A stretch of 64,000 nucleotides of DNA. It comes from Hymenobacter terrenus. Its GTDB lineage: Bacteria > Bacteroidota > Bacteroidia > Cytophagales > Hymenobacteraceae. The first letter of the stretch is position 1. Every line of letters starts with the position of its first letter. Location: contig NZ_LATM01000006.1 in NCBI RefSeq assembly GCF_000972495.1, positions 154,236-218,235 on the forward strand, written 5' to 3'. The translations under genes were made by a program, and so were the position numbers. Shown piece after piece: positions 32,979-41,329 of the stretch. The notes under the pieces were generated by a model. It had not been told where the DNA came from, made no database searches, and was given only the letters and a program-made list of their open reading frames with translations.

Positions 32979-34004
32979 GTGTTGATATCTTTTCTGCCGC
33001 GTCACGCTGTTGTAGCTGCCGCTTTGGGCTTGCTCGCCGCCAGTCTACCCGCTTGTAAAAACAGCCCCAGCGAGGGCGACAAGACCGGCACCGCCGCCGA
33101 CAGTATTGCCGCCAAGCCTGCTCCCATCGACACCATTAAGCTGAAAGCCTTAGCCATGCGGCGCGACTCGCTCCGCGCCGATTCTATTGTGAAGAAGAGT
33201 GGCCAGCTGCCCGGCGCCATTCTCCCAGGTCACCGCATCGTGGCGTTTTATGGCAATATCCGCTCGAAGGGCATGGGCATTCTGGGCCGTGAGCCCAAAG
33301 ACCAGATGTTCCGCAAGTTTGAGAAAGTACTGGCCGAATGGAGGGCCGCCGATCCGTCTCTGCCCGTTCAGCCAGCTCTGCACAACGTGACCATCACGGC
33401 CCAGGGTGCCGCCGGCAAAGACGGCAAATACCGACTGATGAATTCTAAAGCCACCATTGAGGAGGTTATCGGTTGGGCCAAGGAGCACAACTGCATCATC
33501 TTCCTCGACGTGCAGGTGGGCCTGAGCAACCTCCGCGCCGAGCTGCCCAAGCTGGAGCCCTACCTCAAAGACCCCATCGTGCACATGGGCATCGACCCCG
33601 AATTTGCCATGGAAACCAAAGGCGTGCGCCCCGGTAAGAAAATCGGCACTTATGACGCCAAAGACGTGAATTACGCCGTGAACTTCCTGGCTCGCATCGT
33701 GAGCGAAAACCATCTGCCTCCCAAAGTTCTTACCGTGCACCGCTTTACGCAGGGCATGATTTCCAATTACAAAAACATCAAGCTGGACCCGCGCGTGCAA
33801 ATTGTGATGCACATGGACGGCTGGGGCAGCCCTACCTTGAAAAAGGATTCGTACCATGACTACATCCAGACACAGCCCGTGCAGTACACTGGCTTCAAGC
33901 TGTTCTATGAGTACGACATCAAGCCCAAAGGCTCGCACCTAATGACGCCCACTGAAGTCCTGACCCAACTCAATCCCAAGCCGCTGTACATTCAGTATCA
34001 ATAA
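32979..34004 (+). CDS. Lipoprotein with predicted TIM-barrel-like domain, function unknown
   Basis: 341 residues. The start is non-ATG: GTG at 32979 or TTG at 32982. It leads directly into a lipoprotein signal with lipobox S-L-P-A-C (Cys26). A 45-residue Lys/Ala/Ser linker follows. The domain begins H-R-I-V-A-F-Y-G-N-I-R-S-K-G-M-G-I-L-G and has further strand ends C-I-I-F-L-D-V-Q-V-G, V-H-M-G-I-D-P-E-F and K-V-L-T-V-H-R-F-T-Q. The acidic strand ends (D-V-Q, D-P-E) are those of a glycoside-hydrolase-like barrel, but I cannot name a family. Own strong terminator. Confidence 0.85.
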   Translation: MLISFLPRHAVVAAALGLLAASLPACKNSPSEGDKTGTAADSIAAKPAPIDTIKLKALAMRRDSLRADSIVKKSGQLPGAILPGHRIVAFYGNIRSKGMGILGREPKDQMFRKFEKVLAEWRAADPSLPVQPALHNVTITAQGAAGKDGKYRLMNSKATIEEVIGWAKEHNCIIFLDVQVGLSNLRAELPKLEPYLKDPIVHMGIDPEFAMETKGVRPGKKIGTYDAKDVNYAVNFLARIVSENHLPPKVLTVHRFTQGMISNYKNIKLDPRVQIVMHMDGWGSPTLKKDSYHDYIQTQPVQYTGFKLFYEYDIKPKGSHLMTPTEVLTQLNPKPLYIQYQ

Positions 34005-34010
34005 TCAGGA

Positions 34011-34088
34011 ATACGCAGTAGTCATCAAGACAGAAAAGGCCCGCAATATGTGTTGCGGGCCTTTTCTGTCTTGATGACTACTGCGTAT
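34011..34088. terminator. Very long palindromic bidirectional terminator
   Basis: Perfect 36-bp arms (34011-34046 and 34053-34088) with a 6-nt loop. The core GAAAAGGCCCGCAA/TTGCGGGCCTTTTC is a normal terminator; the remaining 22 bp per arm extend the symmetry to within 4 bp of the next stop codon. It lies between convergent genes. Confidence 0.9.
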
Positions 34089-34091
34089 CGA

Positions 34092-34799
34092 CTAGAAGAG
34101 GAGCCACCGATGATGCTTAGTCGTTCCCTCGAGATGCTTGCGGGGCACCAGCGTCATGTTCTGAACAGAACCGCCTTTGACTTGAATTTCTTCGTCGGCA
34201 TAGCCACCATAGCCGAATTGCAGCTTGCTGGCTTGAGCAGCTGGTACGCGCAGGGTATAGTTGCCATTGGCATCGGTGCCCACACCGCGACCCGAAACCT
34301 TGTCGAGTACCGTGGCACCCACCAGCGGCCGGCCATTCTCGTCAAGAATGCGGCCCTGCACCGTTGTCGTGCGCATGCTGGCGTTGCTGGCTTCGGCTGC
34401 GTCAGCCAAGTCACCGGCGGCTAGTAAGTCAACTATAGTGGGCGTACTGATGGGCAGGTTCAGGTTGTTCAGGGGCTTGTTGCCGCTTGCCATAGAAGCG
34501 CCAGCAACGAGCACCGCACCCGTAACCAGGGCCGCAGCGCGCCGCCGAAAACGCTGAGGTTCGGTGCGAATCAGTTCCATTTGGCGCTGCACCCAGCCCA
34601 CGGGCCGCACGTTCTCACCCTCCAGCTTCATGTCGTGGAAGCGGCGGAGCGTATCATCGGAAAGAGGCCGGTGAGCCTTTAGGTAAGCATCAACGGCTGC
34701 GGTGTTTTCGCGTGATAAGTCACCACGGAGGTAAGCATCGCGATACACAGGGAGTAATTCGCCAGTGGTTGGGTTAAAGGGAGAAGCAGTGAGTTTCAT
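34092..34799 (-). CDS. Membrane protein with C-terminal CarboxypepD-regulatory-like domain
   Basis: 235 residues. The first 90 are cytoplasmic and helical (YLRGDLSRENTAAVDAYLKA, R-R-F-H-D-M-K), resembling anti-sigma-type zinc-less N-domains. A weak membrane helix lies at about 88-107 (RRAAALVTGAVLVAGASMAS). Residues 150-215 are a CarboxypepD_reg-like Ig fold (VQGRILDENGRPLVGATVLD, G-T-D-A-N-G-N-Y-T-L-R-V-P). The domain is shared with TonB receptors. No sigma gene adjoins it. It is preceded by two roadblock-like genes on the same strand, about 180 bp away. Confidence 0.82.
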   Translation of the reverse strand: MKLTASPFNPTTGELLPVYRDAYLRGDLSRENTAAVDAYLKAHRPLSDDTLRRFHDMKLEGENVRPVGWVQRQMELIRTEPQRFRRRAAALVTGAVLVAGASMASGNKPLNNLNLPISTPTIVDLLAAGDLADAAEASNASMRTTTVQGRILDENGRPLVGATVLDKVSGRGVGTDANGNYTLRVPAAQASKLQFGYGGYADEEIQVKGGSVQNMTLVPRKHLEGTTKHHRWLLF

Positions 34800-34982
34800 A
34801 GTTTTACCTAAAGTGTAAGGGAATAAAAAATGACAATCCAGTAAAATAGGCTGAGTATTGTTAGACTAGCCAGTTCAATACAAGGGGTGGAAAGGCGCTT
34901 ACTTAATGCCTGAAAGGCTGTTGTGAAGTACTGCCTGAGCAAAGAGCAATCTTTGGCTCAGGCAGGGATGGTGGTTGAGAGG

Positions 34983-35363
34983 CTATTTTAGGATGTCAGC
35001 CTGCTGACGTAGCACCTCGCGGGCAATGGCCAGGTTCGTGTCGCGGGAGTTCACCGCGAGGTAGATGAACTTCTTGCCGCCATCTACCAGATTGATCAGG
35101 TGAATCTGGTTGGTAAGCGTAATCAGAATGTCATCAATGACTTCGTCCGTAAGCTTTAAGGCAGTCATTGCTTTCTGTTTCTGCCTTACTACTTCCGTAT
35201 TATAAGCCGCCGCCGTTTCGGGATTGAGGGTGAGCGAATTGGAGTGTGAGGCCATCGCCATGCCCGACTGCGTATCCACAATAGCCACAGCCAGCAGCTG
35301 GGGTAAATCATTGATGATGTTTTGGATAGCTTGACCAGCCGGGTTGTTTGTAGAGTAAGGCAT
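34983..35363 (-). CDS. Roadblock/LC7-like small protein, paralogue 1
   Basis: 126 residues from M-P-Y-S-T-N-N-P-A-G (Met at 35363). Predicted alpha/beta fold with the roadblock-like strand L-L-A-V-A-I-V-D-T-Q-S-G-M-A-M-A and a second pattern H-L-I-N-L-V-D-G-G-K-K-F-I-Y-L-A-V. It ends D-T-N-L-A-I-A-R-E-V-L. The next gene upstream encodes a clear paralogue. Roadblock proteins regulate small GTPases (MglB type) or act as scaffolds; no GTPase gene is in the window. The assignment rests on pattern only. Confidence 0.7.
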   Translation of the reverse strand: MPYSTNNPAGQAIQNIINDLPQLLAVAIVDTQSGMAMASHSNSLTLNPETAAAYNTEVVRQKQKAMTALKLTDEVIDDILITLTNQIHLINLVDGGKKFIYLAVNSRDTNLAIAREVLRQQADILK

Positions 35364-35433
35364 TCGTAAAGTGATGAGGAAGAAAAGGAGTGAAGAGGTG
35401 TTGAGTAGAATATTTTTAGTTAGTGGAATAAAG

Positions 35434-35862
35434 CTATTCGCAGTGCGTCCGCAGCACGTCGCGGGCAATGGCTAAGTTGGTATCGTAGCTGCTTACCGCC
35501 AAATACAAAAGCCGCTCGTTGTCCTGGCTGACGCGGAGCAGATGCAACTGCTCGCGCAGGGTGATAAGGATGTCTTCGATTTTCTCGTTGGGTAGCGAGA
35601 GTGCGTCGAGCGCCCGGCGCTTTTGGCGCACTACTTCAGCATTGTAGGGGGCTGCTTTGGCCGGAGCCAACGTCGAAGAGTTGCTATGAACTGCCAGCGC
35701 CTTGCCGCTCTCAATGTCAATAACCGCGACTGCCAGTAGTTCGGGCAGGGCAGCACGCACCGCCTCTACCGTCGCTGCTGCCTGAATGTGCAGCGGGCCG
35801 GAAGCCGCAAGTGTACTCGTCTTAGCGAGGGCTTGCAGGCGGTTAAGAATCGGAATATTCAT
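35434..35862 (-). CDS. Roadblock/LC7-like small protein, paralogue 2
   Basis: 142 residues from M-N-I-P-I-L-N-R-L-Q (Met at 35862). It aligns along its length with the downstream gene: L-L-A-V-A-V-I-D-I-E-S-G-K-A-L-A, Y-N-A-E-V-V-R-Q-K, I-E-D-I-L-I-T-L and a closing D-T-N-L-A-I-A-R-D-V-L. The N-terminus is about 20 residues longer. The pair lie 70 bp apart and probably arose by tandem duplication; they may form a heterodimer. Function unknown. Confidence 0.7.
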   Translation of the reverse strand: MNIPILNRLQALAKTSTLAASGPLHIQAAATVEAVRAALPELLAVAVIDIESGKALAVHSNSSTLAPAKAAPYNAEVVRQKRRALDALSLPNEKIEDILITLREQLHLLRVSQDNERLLYLAVSSYDTNLAIARDVLRTHCE

Positions 35863-36195
35863 CAGGGGTTGAAGCAACGTTTCTGGGGTGGAGCCAGAAG
35901 TGTTTGGCCCTTGTACGTAATAAAGGTACTTTCATGTTTAGGTTTTGGTAGTGTAACGTTAAACAAGATTGGGGTATTTTAGATGAACCGTGATTTAGCT
36001 CGGATGAAGCGCGGTATTCCGTCGCTAAAAAAACGCGATTTTTTGCGTGATTTTGGGCATAAATCCCTGAGAAATTGCTTAAAGTTGAGCTTACTTCATC
36101 TGTTTTAAATGGCGGGCTGATGCATTAAAACAACAAAAGCCGGCTCAACAGAGCCGGCTTTTGTTGTTTTAATAAATAGTAATAAACCAAGAGGG
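35863..36195. other. Intergenic region (333 bp) with terminator
   Basis: It holds the upstream region of the roadblock pair (AT-rich, GTAACGTTAAAC near 35952) and, at its right end, the emrB terminator at 36124-36173. No gene is seen. Confidence 0.6.
36124..36173 (-). terminator. Palindromic terminator of the EmrAB operon
   Basis: Perfect 23-bp arms (36124-36146, 36151-36173) with a 4-nt loop AACA. Core AAAAGCCGGCTC. The A/T flanks are also symmetric, so it can work on both strands. It follows the emrB stop on the minus strand. Confidence 0.9.
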
Positions 36196-37764
36196 CTAGT
36201 GGGCGTCCATGCTAACTTTTCCGGTTACTTTCACGCGCTTTACCAACAGAATTAGCGGTAGGCAGGCGATAAAGAAAAAGCCCAGCGCCGTAAATATCTG
36301 CGAGTAGGTAATTAGTGAGGTTTGCTTCATTAGCACACCTTCGAGAGCCGCGTAGGCTTGCCGCTGAGCTTGTTCGAGCGGAAAGCCTTTGGCCAGGAAA
36401 TTCTGGGTGAAAGCCTGGATGCGCTGCACCGTTTCGGGGTTGTAGAGCGAGATATTGGGTAGCAGGGCCACGCGGTTGGAAGCGATGCTGCGCTCGAGGT
36501 AGGTGCCTACGATGGCAACGCCGAACGAGCCGCCAAGTTGGCGAATCATACCGGTGATACCGGCGGCTTGGCCGGCATCTTTGCCTTGCAGGCCAGCCAA
36601 ACTCATGGTGGTGATAGGGAGGAAAATCAGCCCTAGTCCGATACCTCGCACCATCAGCGGCCAGAAAAAATCGTCTTCGCCGGCCGTGGGCGAAATGCGC
36701 GCCGACATCCAGAAAGTGAAGATAAAGAAGATGGTGAAGCCCACAGGAATCATGAATTTCTGCGGAATGCCCGCTTGCAGGGCGCGCCCAATGAGGGGCA
36801 TCATGAAGCCCGAAGCCAACGCCCCCGGTAGCAGCAAAAAGCCCGTTTGGGCAGCGGTGAAGCCCAAAATGCGCTGAGTGAATATCGGGAACACAAACAC
36901 CGAGGCGAATAGCCCGAACCCGAGCACGAACGACAGGAAGGCGCCCACTGCCAGGTTGCGGCTCTTGCCCAGCACCCGTAAATCCACAATGGGCTTGTCG
37001 GCCGTGAGCTCGCGCCAGATGAAGCCGATGATGCCTGCCGTCGACAGTATGGTGAAGAGGATAATGGTATTGTCTTCAAACCAGTCGTTGCTCTCGCCTT
37101 GTTCCAGTACAAACTGCAGCGAGCCAACTCCAATAATCAACAGCGCGATGCCAGTCCAATCAATCTCCCGTAAAGGCCGCGGAACAGCATTTTTGATGCG
37201 CTCGGGGTCACGGATGAACAGCATCGTGAACAAGGCCGCCAGAATGCCTACTGGCACGTTCACGTAGAAAATCCAGGGCCAGTCGTAATTGTCCACAATG
37301 TAGCCGCCCAGCGTAGGGCCGATGGTGGGCCCGATAATCACGCCCATGCCGAAGAGGGCCTGCCCCAGCGGGAGTTGCTTAGGTGGAAAGGTATCAATCA
37401 GAATAGCCTGCGACGTGGCCATCAGAGCCCCGCCCCCAATGCCCTGGATGAAGCGGAAAGCCACTAGCTCCCACAGATTGGTGCTCTGCCCGCAGGCCAT
37501 GGAGGCAAGGGTGAAGAGCACTACCGAAAAGAAGAAATAGTTGCGGCGCCCAAACTGCTCCCCCAGAAAGCCCGTCATTGGAATGACGATAACGTTGGCG
37601 ATGCCATAGGCTGCCACTACCCAGCTTACTTCCTGCTGCGTGGCCGAAAGATTACCCATCATCTGGGTCAGAGCCACGTTCACGATGCTGGTGTCAATGA
37701 GCTCCAGCAAGACGCACAAGACCACCGTAATGACGATAATCCACTTGGTAAATCCGGTTTCCAT
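36196..37764 (-). CDS. emrB: DHA2-family multidrug MFS permease (EmrB/QacA type)
   Basis: 522 residues with 14 predicted membrane helices. It starts W-I-I-V-I-T-V-V-L-C-V-L-L-E-L-I-D-T-S-I-V-N-V-A, the TM1 motif of drug:H+ antiporter family 2. The motif A region is G-E-Q-F-G-R-R-N, and motif C-type glycine spacing occurs in G-V-I-I-G-P-T-I-G-P-T-L-G-G. EmrB works with the membrane-fusion protein EmrA and a TolC channel, all encoded upstream on the same strand. Last gene of the operon. Confidence 0.95.
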   Translation of the reverse strand: METGFTKWIIVITVVLCVLLELIDTSIVNVALTQMMGNLSATQQEVSWVVAAYGIANVIVIPMTGFLGEQFGRRNYFFFSVVLFTLASMACGQSTNLWELVAFRFIQGIGGGALMATSQAILIDTFPPKQLPLGQALFGMGVIIGPTIGPTLGGYIVDNYDWPWIFYVNVPVGILAALFTMLFIRDPERIKNAVPRPLREIDWTGIALLIIGVGSLQFVLEQGESNDWFEDNTIILFTILSTAGIIGFIWRELTADKPIVDLRVLGKSRNLAVGAFLSFVLGFGLFASVFVFPIFTQRILGFTAAQTGFLLLPGALASGFMMPLIGRALQAGIPQKFMIPVGFTIFFIFTFWMSARISPTAGEDDFFWPLMVRGIGLGLIFLPITTMSLAGLQGKDAGQAAGITGMIRQLGGSFGVAIVGTYLERSIASNRVALLPNISLYNPETVQRIQAFTQNFLAKGFPLEQAQRQAYAALEGVLMKQTSLITYSQIFTALGFFFIACLPLILLVKRVKVTGKVSMDAH

Positions 37765-37897
37765 ATTTTAGCAATTGTTCTGGATTTTTCTGTCATCGTG
37801 AGTACCGCGGAGTACCCTGTCACGCCAGAATGGTTTGCAGCAAACTCAAGTGGCGCAGGTCCTTCGTGATGCTCACGATGGCAGACGAAAACAACTC

Positions 37898-39013
37898 TTA
37901 CTTCACTGTCACCGTGGTGTTCACGCTCATGCCGGCGCGCAGGGGGTGCTCCGGGTCAATTTTATCGAGCACGATTTTTACGGGAATGCGCTGGGTCACT
38001 TTCACGAAGTTGCCACTAGCGTTGTCGGGTGGTAGGAGGGCGAAACGGGCGCCGGTAGCGGCCGACAGCGACTCGATACGGCCCTGGAAATCTTCGTGAG
38101 GATAGGCATCAACCTCGATTTTTACGGGCTGGCCCACCTTCATATTTTCCATCTGGGTTTCTTTGAAGTTGGCTACTACCCAGGTACGAGCGCTGCCCAC
38201 AATGCCAAATAGCTGTTGGCCGGGGCTTACTACCTGGCCTGGCTGCACGTTTTTCTTGCTTACAATACCCGCTTCAGGTGCCGTGATAGTGGTGTAGCTC
38301 AGTTGTAGGCGGGCATTGTCGAGGTCGGCTTGGCGTTGCTTTACCACGGCCTGGGCCACGGCCACTTGCTGTTGGGCGGCGGCCACTTGCTGGCGAGCCA
38401 CGCTCACTTGGTCGGTGGCGGTGGCGCGCTGGGCTGCGGTGGCCTTCAGGTTGGCTTGCACGGCGTCGTACTCGCTCTGCGGAATGATGTCCTGCTGACG
38501 CAGAAAAGTGCTGCGCTTGAGGTCTTTCTGAAGGCGTTCCTGGTTGGCTTGGCTCACGCCGATGGTGGTTTGGGCAGTGCGCACGTTGGCCTGAGCAGTG
38601 GCCACACCGGTGCGGGCGGCCACTACCTGAGCCGAAGCAGCGGCTAGCGCGGCTTCGGCGGCATTCACGCGCTGCTGATAGTCGGCGGGGTCGATGATGA
38701 CGAGCACGTCGCCTTTTTTCACGGGCTGGTTGTCATCTACTTTCACCGAGAGGACGGGCCCACCCACGCGGGGCAGTACGGGGTACACATCGCCCTCCAC
38801 CTGGGCGTCGTCGGTGCTTTCGTGAGCTTGGGCAAACTGATAGCGCGTCCAGCCATAATAGCCGGCGGCCAGCAGTATCACTACCATAATAATTAATACG
38901 AGCGGATTGCGCTTCTTGGGCTCCTCCGCGGGAGTATCGGCCTCGTTCGAAGCCGCATTGGGGTAGGGAGCGGGGGCGTTCTGTACGGTGGGAGAAGTTT
39001 CGGTCTGGGCCAT
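37898..39013 (-). CDS. emrA: HlyD/EmrA-family membrane-fusion protein
   Basis: 371 residues. A Pro/Asn/Glu-rich cytoplasmic lead is followed by one membrane helix (about 35-55, LVLIIMVVILLAAGYYGWTR). The biotinyl-lipoyl half V-E-G-D-V-Y-P-V-L-P-R-V-G-G is followed by a long coiled-coil hairpin rich in Ala/Gln (about 115-240, AAAQQQVAVAQAVVKQRQAD). The second lipoyl half is ITAPEAGIVSKKNVQPGQVV. This is the EmrA plan, linking the inner-membrane permease EmrB to TolC. 133 bp separate it from emrB. Confidence 0.95.
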   Translation of the reverse strand: MAQTETSPTVQNAPAPYPNAASNEADTPAEEPKKRNPLVLIIMVVILLAAGYYGWTRYQFAQAHESTDDAQVEGDVYPVLPRVGGPVLSVKVDDNQPVKKGDVLVIIDPADYQQRVNAAEAALAAASAQVVAARTGVATAQANVRTAQTTIGVSQANQERLQKDLKRSTFLRQQDIIPQSEYDAVQANLKATAAQRATATDQVSVARQQVAAAQQQVAVAQAVVKQRQADLDNARLQLSYTTITAPEAGIVSKKNVQPGQVVSPGQQLFGIVGSARTWVVANFKETQMENMKVGQPVKIEVDAYPHEDFQGRIESLSAATGARFALLPPDNASGNFVKVTQRIPVKIVLDKIDPEHPLRAGMSVNTTVTVK

Positions 39014-39127
39014 CTTAATTGAATTAAGAATGAGGAATTAAGAGTGAAGAAGTAAGCAGAATAGAGGAAAACAAGAGCGAAGGAGAGAGTAGTTGCCTTT
39101 GGAGGACAATTATTTAAGCCTCTTTCT

Positions 39128-39565
39128 TCATTCCTCACTATTAAGAGGCGCGCGCACCAGAAGGGTGGCGCAACGGGCGGTACGCAGCACGATTTCAGCG
39201 GTTGTGCCCATCAGGAAGCGGGTGAGGCCCGTACGGCCATGCGCGCCGATAACAATTAAGTCGGCCTGCTGGCGGCTGGCTTCGGCCACTATTTCGGGCG
39301 CCGCCTCGCCTTGCACAATTCCGGTATGCACATGGGCTACGCCGGCTTGCTCGGCAATTGTCCGCAACGTGGCCAACCGCTCGGCGCAGGGCACCCGCTC
39401 GGCTGGAGCGGGGGTGTTGGGTAACTCGTCGGCTGGCAGTTCTTGCGGTTCGCACACGTGCAGCAGCCGTAGCTCAGCTCCGGTAGCCACCGCCAGGGCC
39501 GCCGCGTACGCCACCAGCCCCGCCGACGCGGCCGAGAAATCGAGCGGACAAAGGATGATGGACAT
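39128..39565 (-). CDS. Universal stress protein (UspA family)
   Basis: 145 residues, single-domain. It starts M-S-I-I-L-C-P-L-D-F-S, the usual first strand. The ATP-binding motif G-2x-G-9x-G-(S/T) is present in G-A-H-G-R-T-G-L-T-R-F-L-M-G-T-T-A-E-I-V-L-R, so it should bind nucleotide. It lies between the TolC-family gene and emrA on the same strand, an unusual guest in an efflux operon. That position suggests the pump is part of a stress response. Confidence 0.93.
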   Translation of the reverse strand: MSIILCPLDFSAASAGLVAYAAALAVATGAELRLLHVCEPQELPADELPNTPAPAERVPCAERLATLRTIAEQAGVAHVHTGIVQGEAAPEIVAEASRQQADLIVIGAHGRTGLTRFLMGTTAEIVLRTARCATLLVRAPLNSEE

Positions 39566-39701
39566 TTGGTGAGTGGTGAAATGATGAAGTGTGAGGTGGT
39601 GAAATGAGGCGATGGTGAAAGACGATTTTATATTTTCACTAAGCCTAATGCGCCACTAGCGCAAGGCGAGCATCAAGTTTACCATTTCACACCGCAGGCA
39701 G

Positions 39702-41036
39702 CTATTGCCAAATTTGCTCGCCCGTGGCGCGCTTGAGTTGATATTGGCCGAGCGTGTAGTTGTACATGGCTTGGGCGCGGGCTAGACGGGCCTGGGCCAG
39801 CTGCGTTTCAGCGTCGAGTACATCCAGGTTCTGGCCCACGCCGTAGCGGTAGCGACCCTGTGCGCGGGTGAGAGCGTCGGTGGCCTGAGCAATTTGCCGC
39901 TCCGCATTGGCGTAGCGAGCCTGGTTCGAGGCGATGTTGTTGGCCGCCTGGCGCACATCGGCGCGGACCTGCTCCTGGGTGTCCTGGGTGCGGGCCACCG
40001 CACTGCGGGCATTGGCGAGGGCTTCCACGCGCTGGTTCTTGTTCTTGTTGCCGTCATAAATCGGCACCGACAGCTGCACCACACCCACCGTGTTAAACCT
40101 CATTTGGTTTAGGTTGGGCAGGTAACCGTTTTTGGTGCCTACTTGCCCACCGATGCCCAGATTGGGAAGGTTGCTACGCTCTACGAGCCGTTGCTGGAGG
40201 GTAGCGGTATTTTCGGTATCGCGGGCCAGCTTGATTTCCGGGCGGTTTTCCAGGCCTTTAGCCGTTTCGGCGGCTACGTCTACCGGGCGGGGCTCAAAAG
40301 TGAGCCGGCCTTTCACTGGAACATCAACCTGGTTGGACCTATGCAGCAGGTGCGCCAGCTGCGATTGCTGGTTGCGAAGCTGGTTTTCGAGGTCGATTTT
40401 AGTATTCTGGGCCTGGGTAATGCGCACGTCGGTGGTCGTCACGTCGAACCGGGTGCTGACGCCACCCTGCACGCGCTTTTCCATTTCGTTGCGGTGCGCG
40501 ACCAGCGAGGCAATCTGAGCATCCTGTACCTTAATACTTTCGCGCATGAACAGAATGTTATAGTAAACCTGCGCGGCATCGAAAGCCAAGTTGCGTCGGG
40601 TTATGTTCACGTTGTCGCGGGCGGTTTGCACCTGCGATTCGGCTACGCTCACCGTAGCCGCGCTCCGGCCAAAATCGAGCAATAAGTACTGCGCCGTGAT
40701 GTGAGCGTCGTAGTTGTTATTGGGGGCTATCTGAAAAGCCTCCCCGCCTAACGGTATTTTCACAACCGGGTCGACACGTGTGTAAGTGGCTGTACCTGTT
40801 ACTTGGGGCAGGAACCCGGTGCGTGTCTGGGCCAAGCGGCCGGTGGCAGCATTGGCCAACTCTTCGAGTGAGATGATGCCAGGATTAGCATCGAGTACGG
40901 AGCGAACGGTGGCATCTAGCGTCAGCGAATCGGACTGCACATCGACGCCCGGCCCATTCTGAGCCTGAACAGTACCGACGCCCAGCACAGCTAGTGCAAA
41001 AGCAAAAGCAGCTGGTGATGAAAAACGAGAAAACAT
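39702..41036 (-). CDS. TolC-family outer-membrane efflux channel
   Basis: 444 residues from MFSRFSSPAAFAFALAVLGV (Met at 41036); the open frame continues to 41132 but this start gives a proper signal peptide ending T-V-Q-A-Q. Two OEP repeats are visible: L-D-A-T-V-R-S-V-L-D-A-N-P-G and, in the second half, E-T-A-K-G-L-E-N-R-P-E-I-K-L-A-R, each followed by long coiled helices. No lipobox, unlike the NodT-type protein at the left edge. First gene of the operon TolC-USP-EmrA-EmrB. Confidence 0.94.
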   Translation of the reverse strand: MFSRFSSPAAFAFALAVLGVGTVQAQNGPGVDVQSDSLTLDATVRSVLDANPGIISLEELANAATGRLAQTRTGFLPQVTGTATYTRVDPVVKIPLGGEAFQIAPNNNYDAHITAQYLLLDFGRSAATVSVAESQVQTARDNVNITRRNLAFDAAQVYYNILFMRESIKVQDAQIASLVAHRNEMEKRVQGGVSTRFDVTTTDVRITQAQNTKIDLENQLRNQQSQLAHLLHRSNQVDVPVKGRLTFEPRPVDVAAETAKGLENRPEIKLARDTENTATLQQRLVERSNLPNLGIGGQVGTKNGYLPNLNQMRFNTVGVVQLSVPIYDGNKNKNQRVEALANARSAVARTQDTQEQVRADVRQAANNIASNQARYANAERQIAQATDALTRAQGRYRYGVGQNLDVLDAETQLAQARLARAQAMYNYTLGQYQLKRATGEQIWQ

Positions 41037-41329
41037 AGAATGTGCGGGGGTGTGTGTCGCCGTCCCTTTACCGAATGCCATGCCAAGGCCTGCAGATAGG
41101 ATTGTCGATGATGTCAACAAGCTTATTTTCAATACGCAGAGCCGGTTTTAAATAGCTAATAGGTATTGGCTGAACTTTCTGGCTTTCAACTGGTATTCCT
41201 TAAATAGCAGGAATTTCTTAAAATAAGCTCCTGATATTTCAGGGAAATCGTAGCGATGCTGTCCTATGGCTTCTAGGAGATGGGTTTCTCAGTTACCACT
41301 CGTATGTAATCGAAGAGAGCTTCAAGACT
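41037..41329. other. Divergent promoter region between emr operon and sigma-54 activator
   Basis: 293 bp, AT-rich at 41130-41260. It contains an inverted repeat ATTCCT-N8-AGGAAT (41195-41200/41209-41214), a possible upstream activator site. I found no convincing -24/-12 (TGGCAC-N5-TTGC) promoter on either strand. Confidence 0.5.

Noticed and set aside
39010..39620. Purine-rich AATGAGGAATGAAGAA-like words in several gaps (also 58090-58190)
   Set aside because: They recur but without clear arms or unit length. They look like simple-sequence intergenic drift, not a defined element.
41037..41329. Possible -24/-12 sigma-54 promoter for the emr operon
   Set aside because: The only GG-N10-GC spacing seen (CAGGCCTTGGCATGGCA on the minus strand) lacks the TGGCAC and TTGC words.
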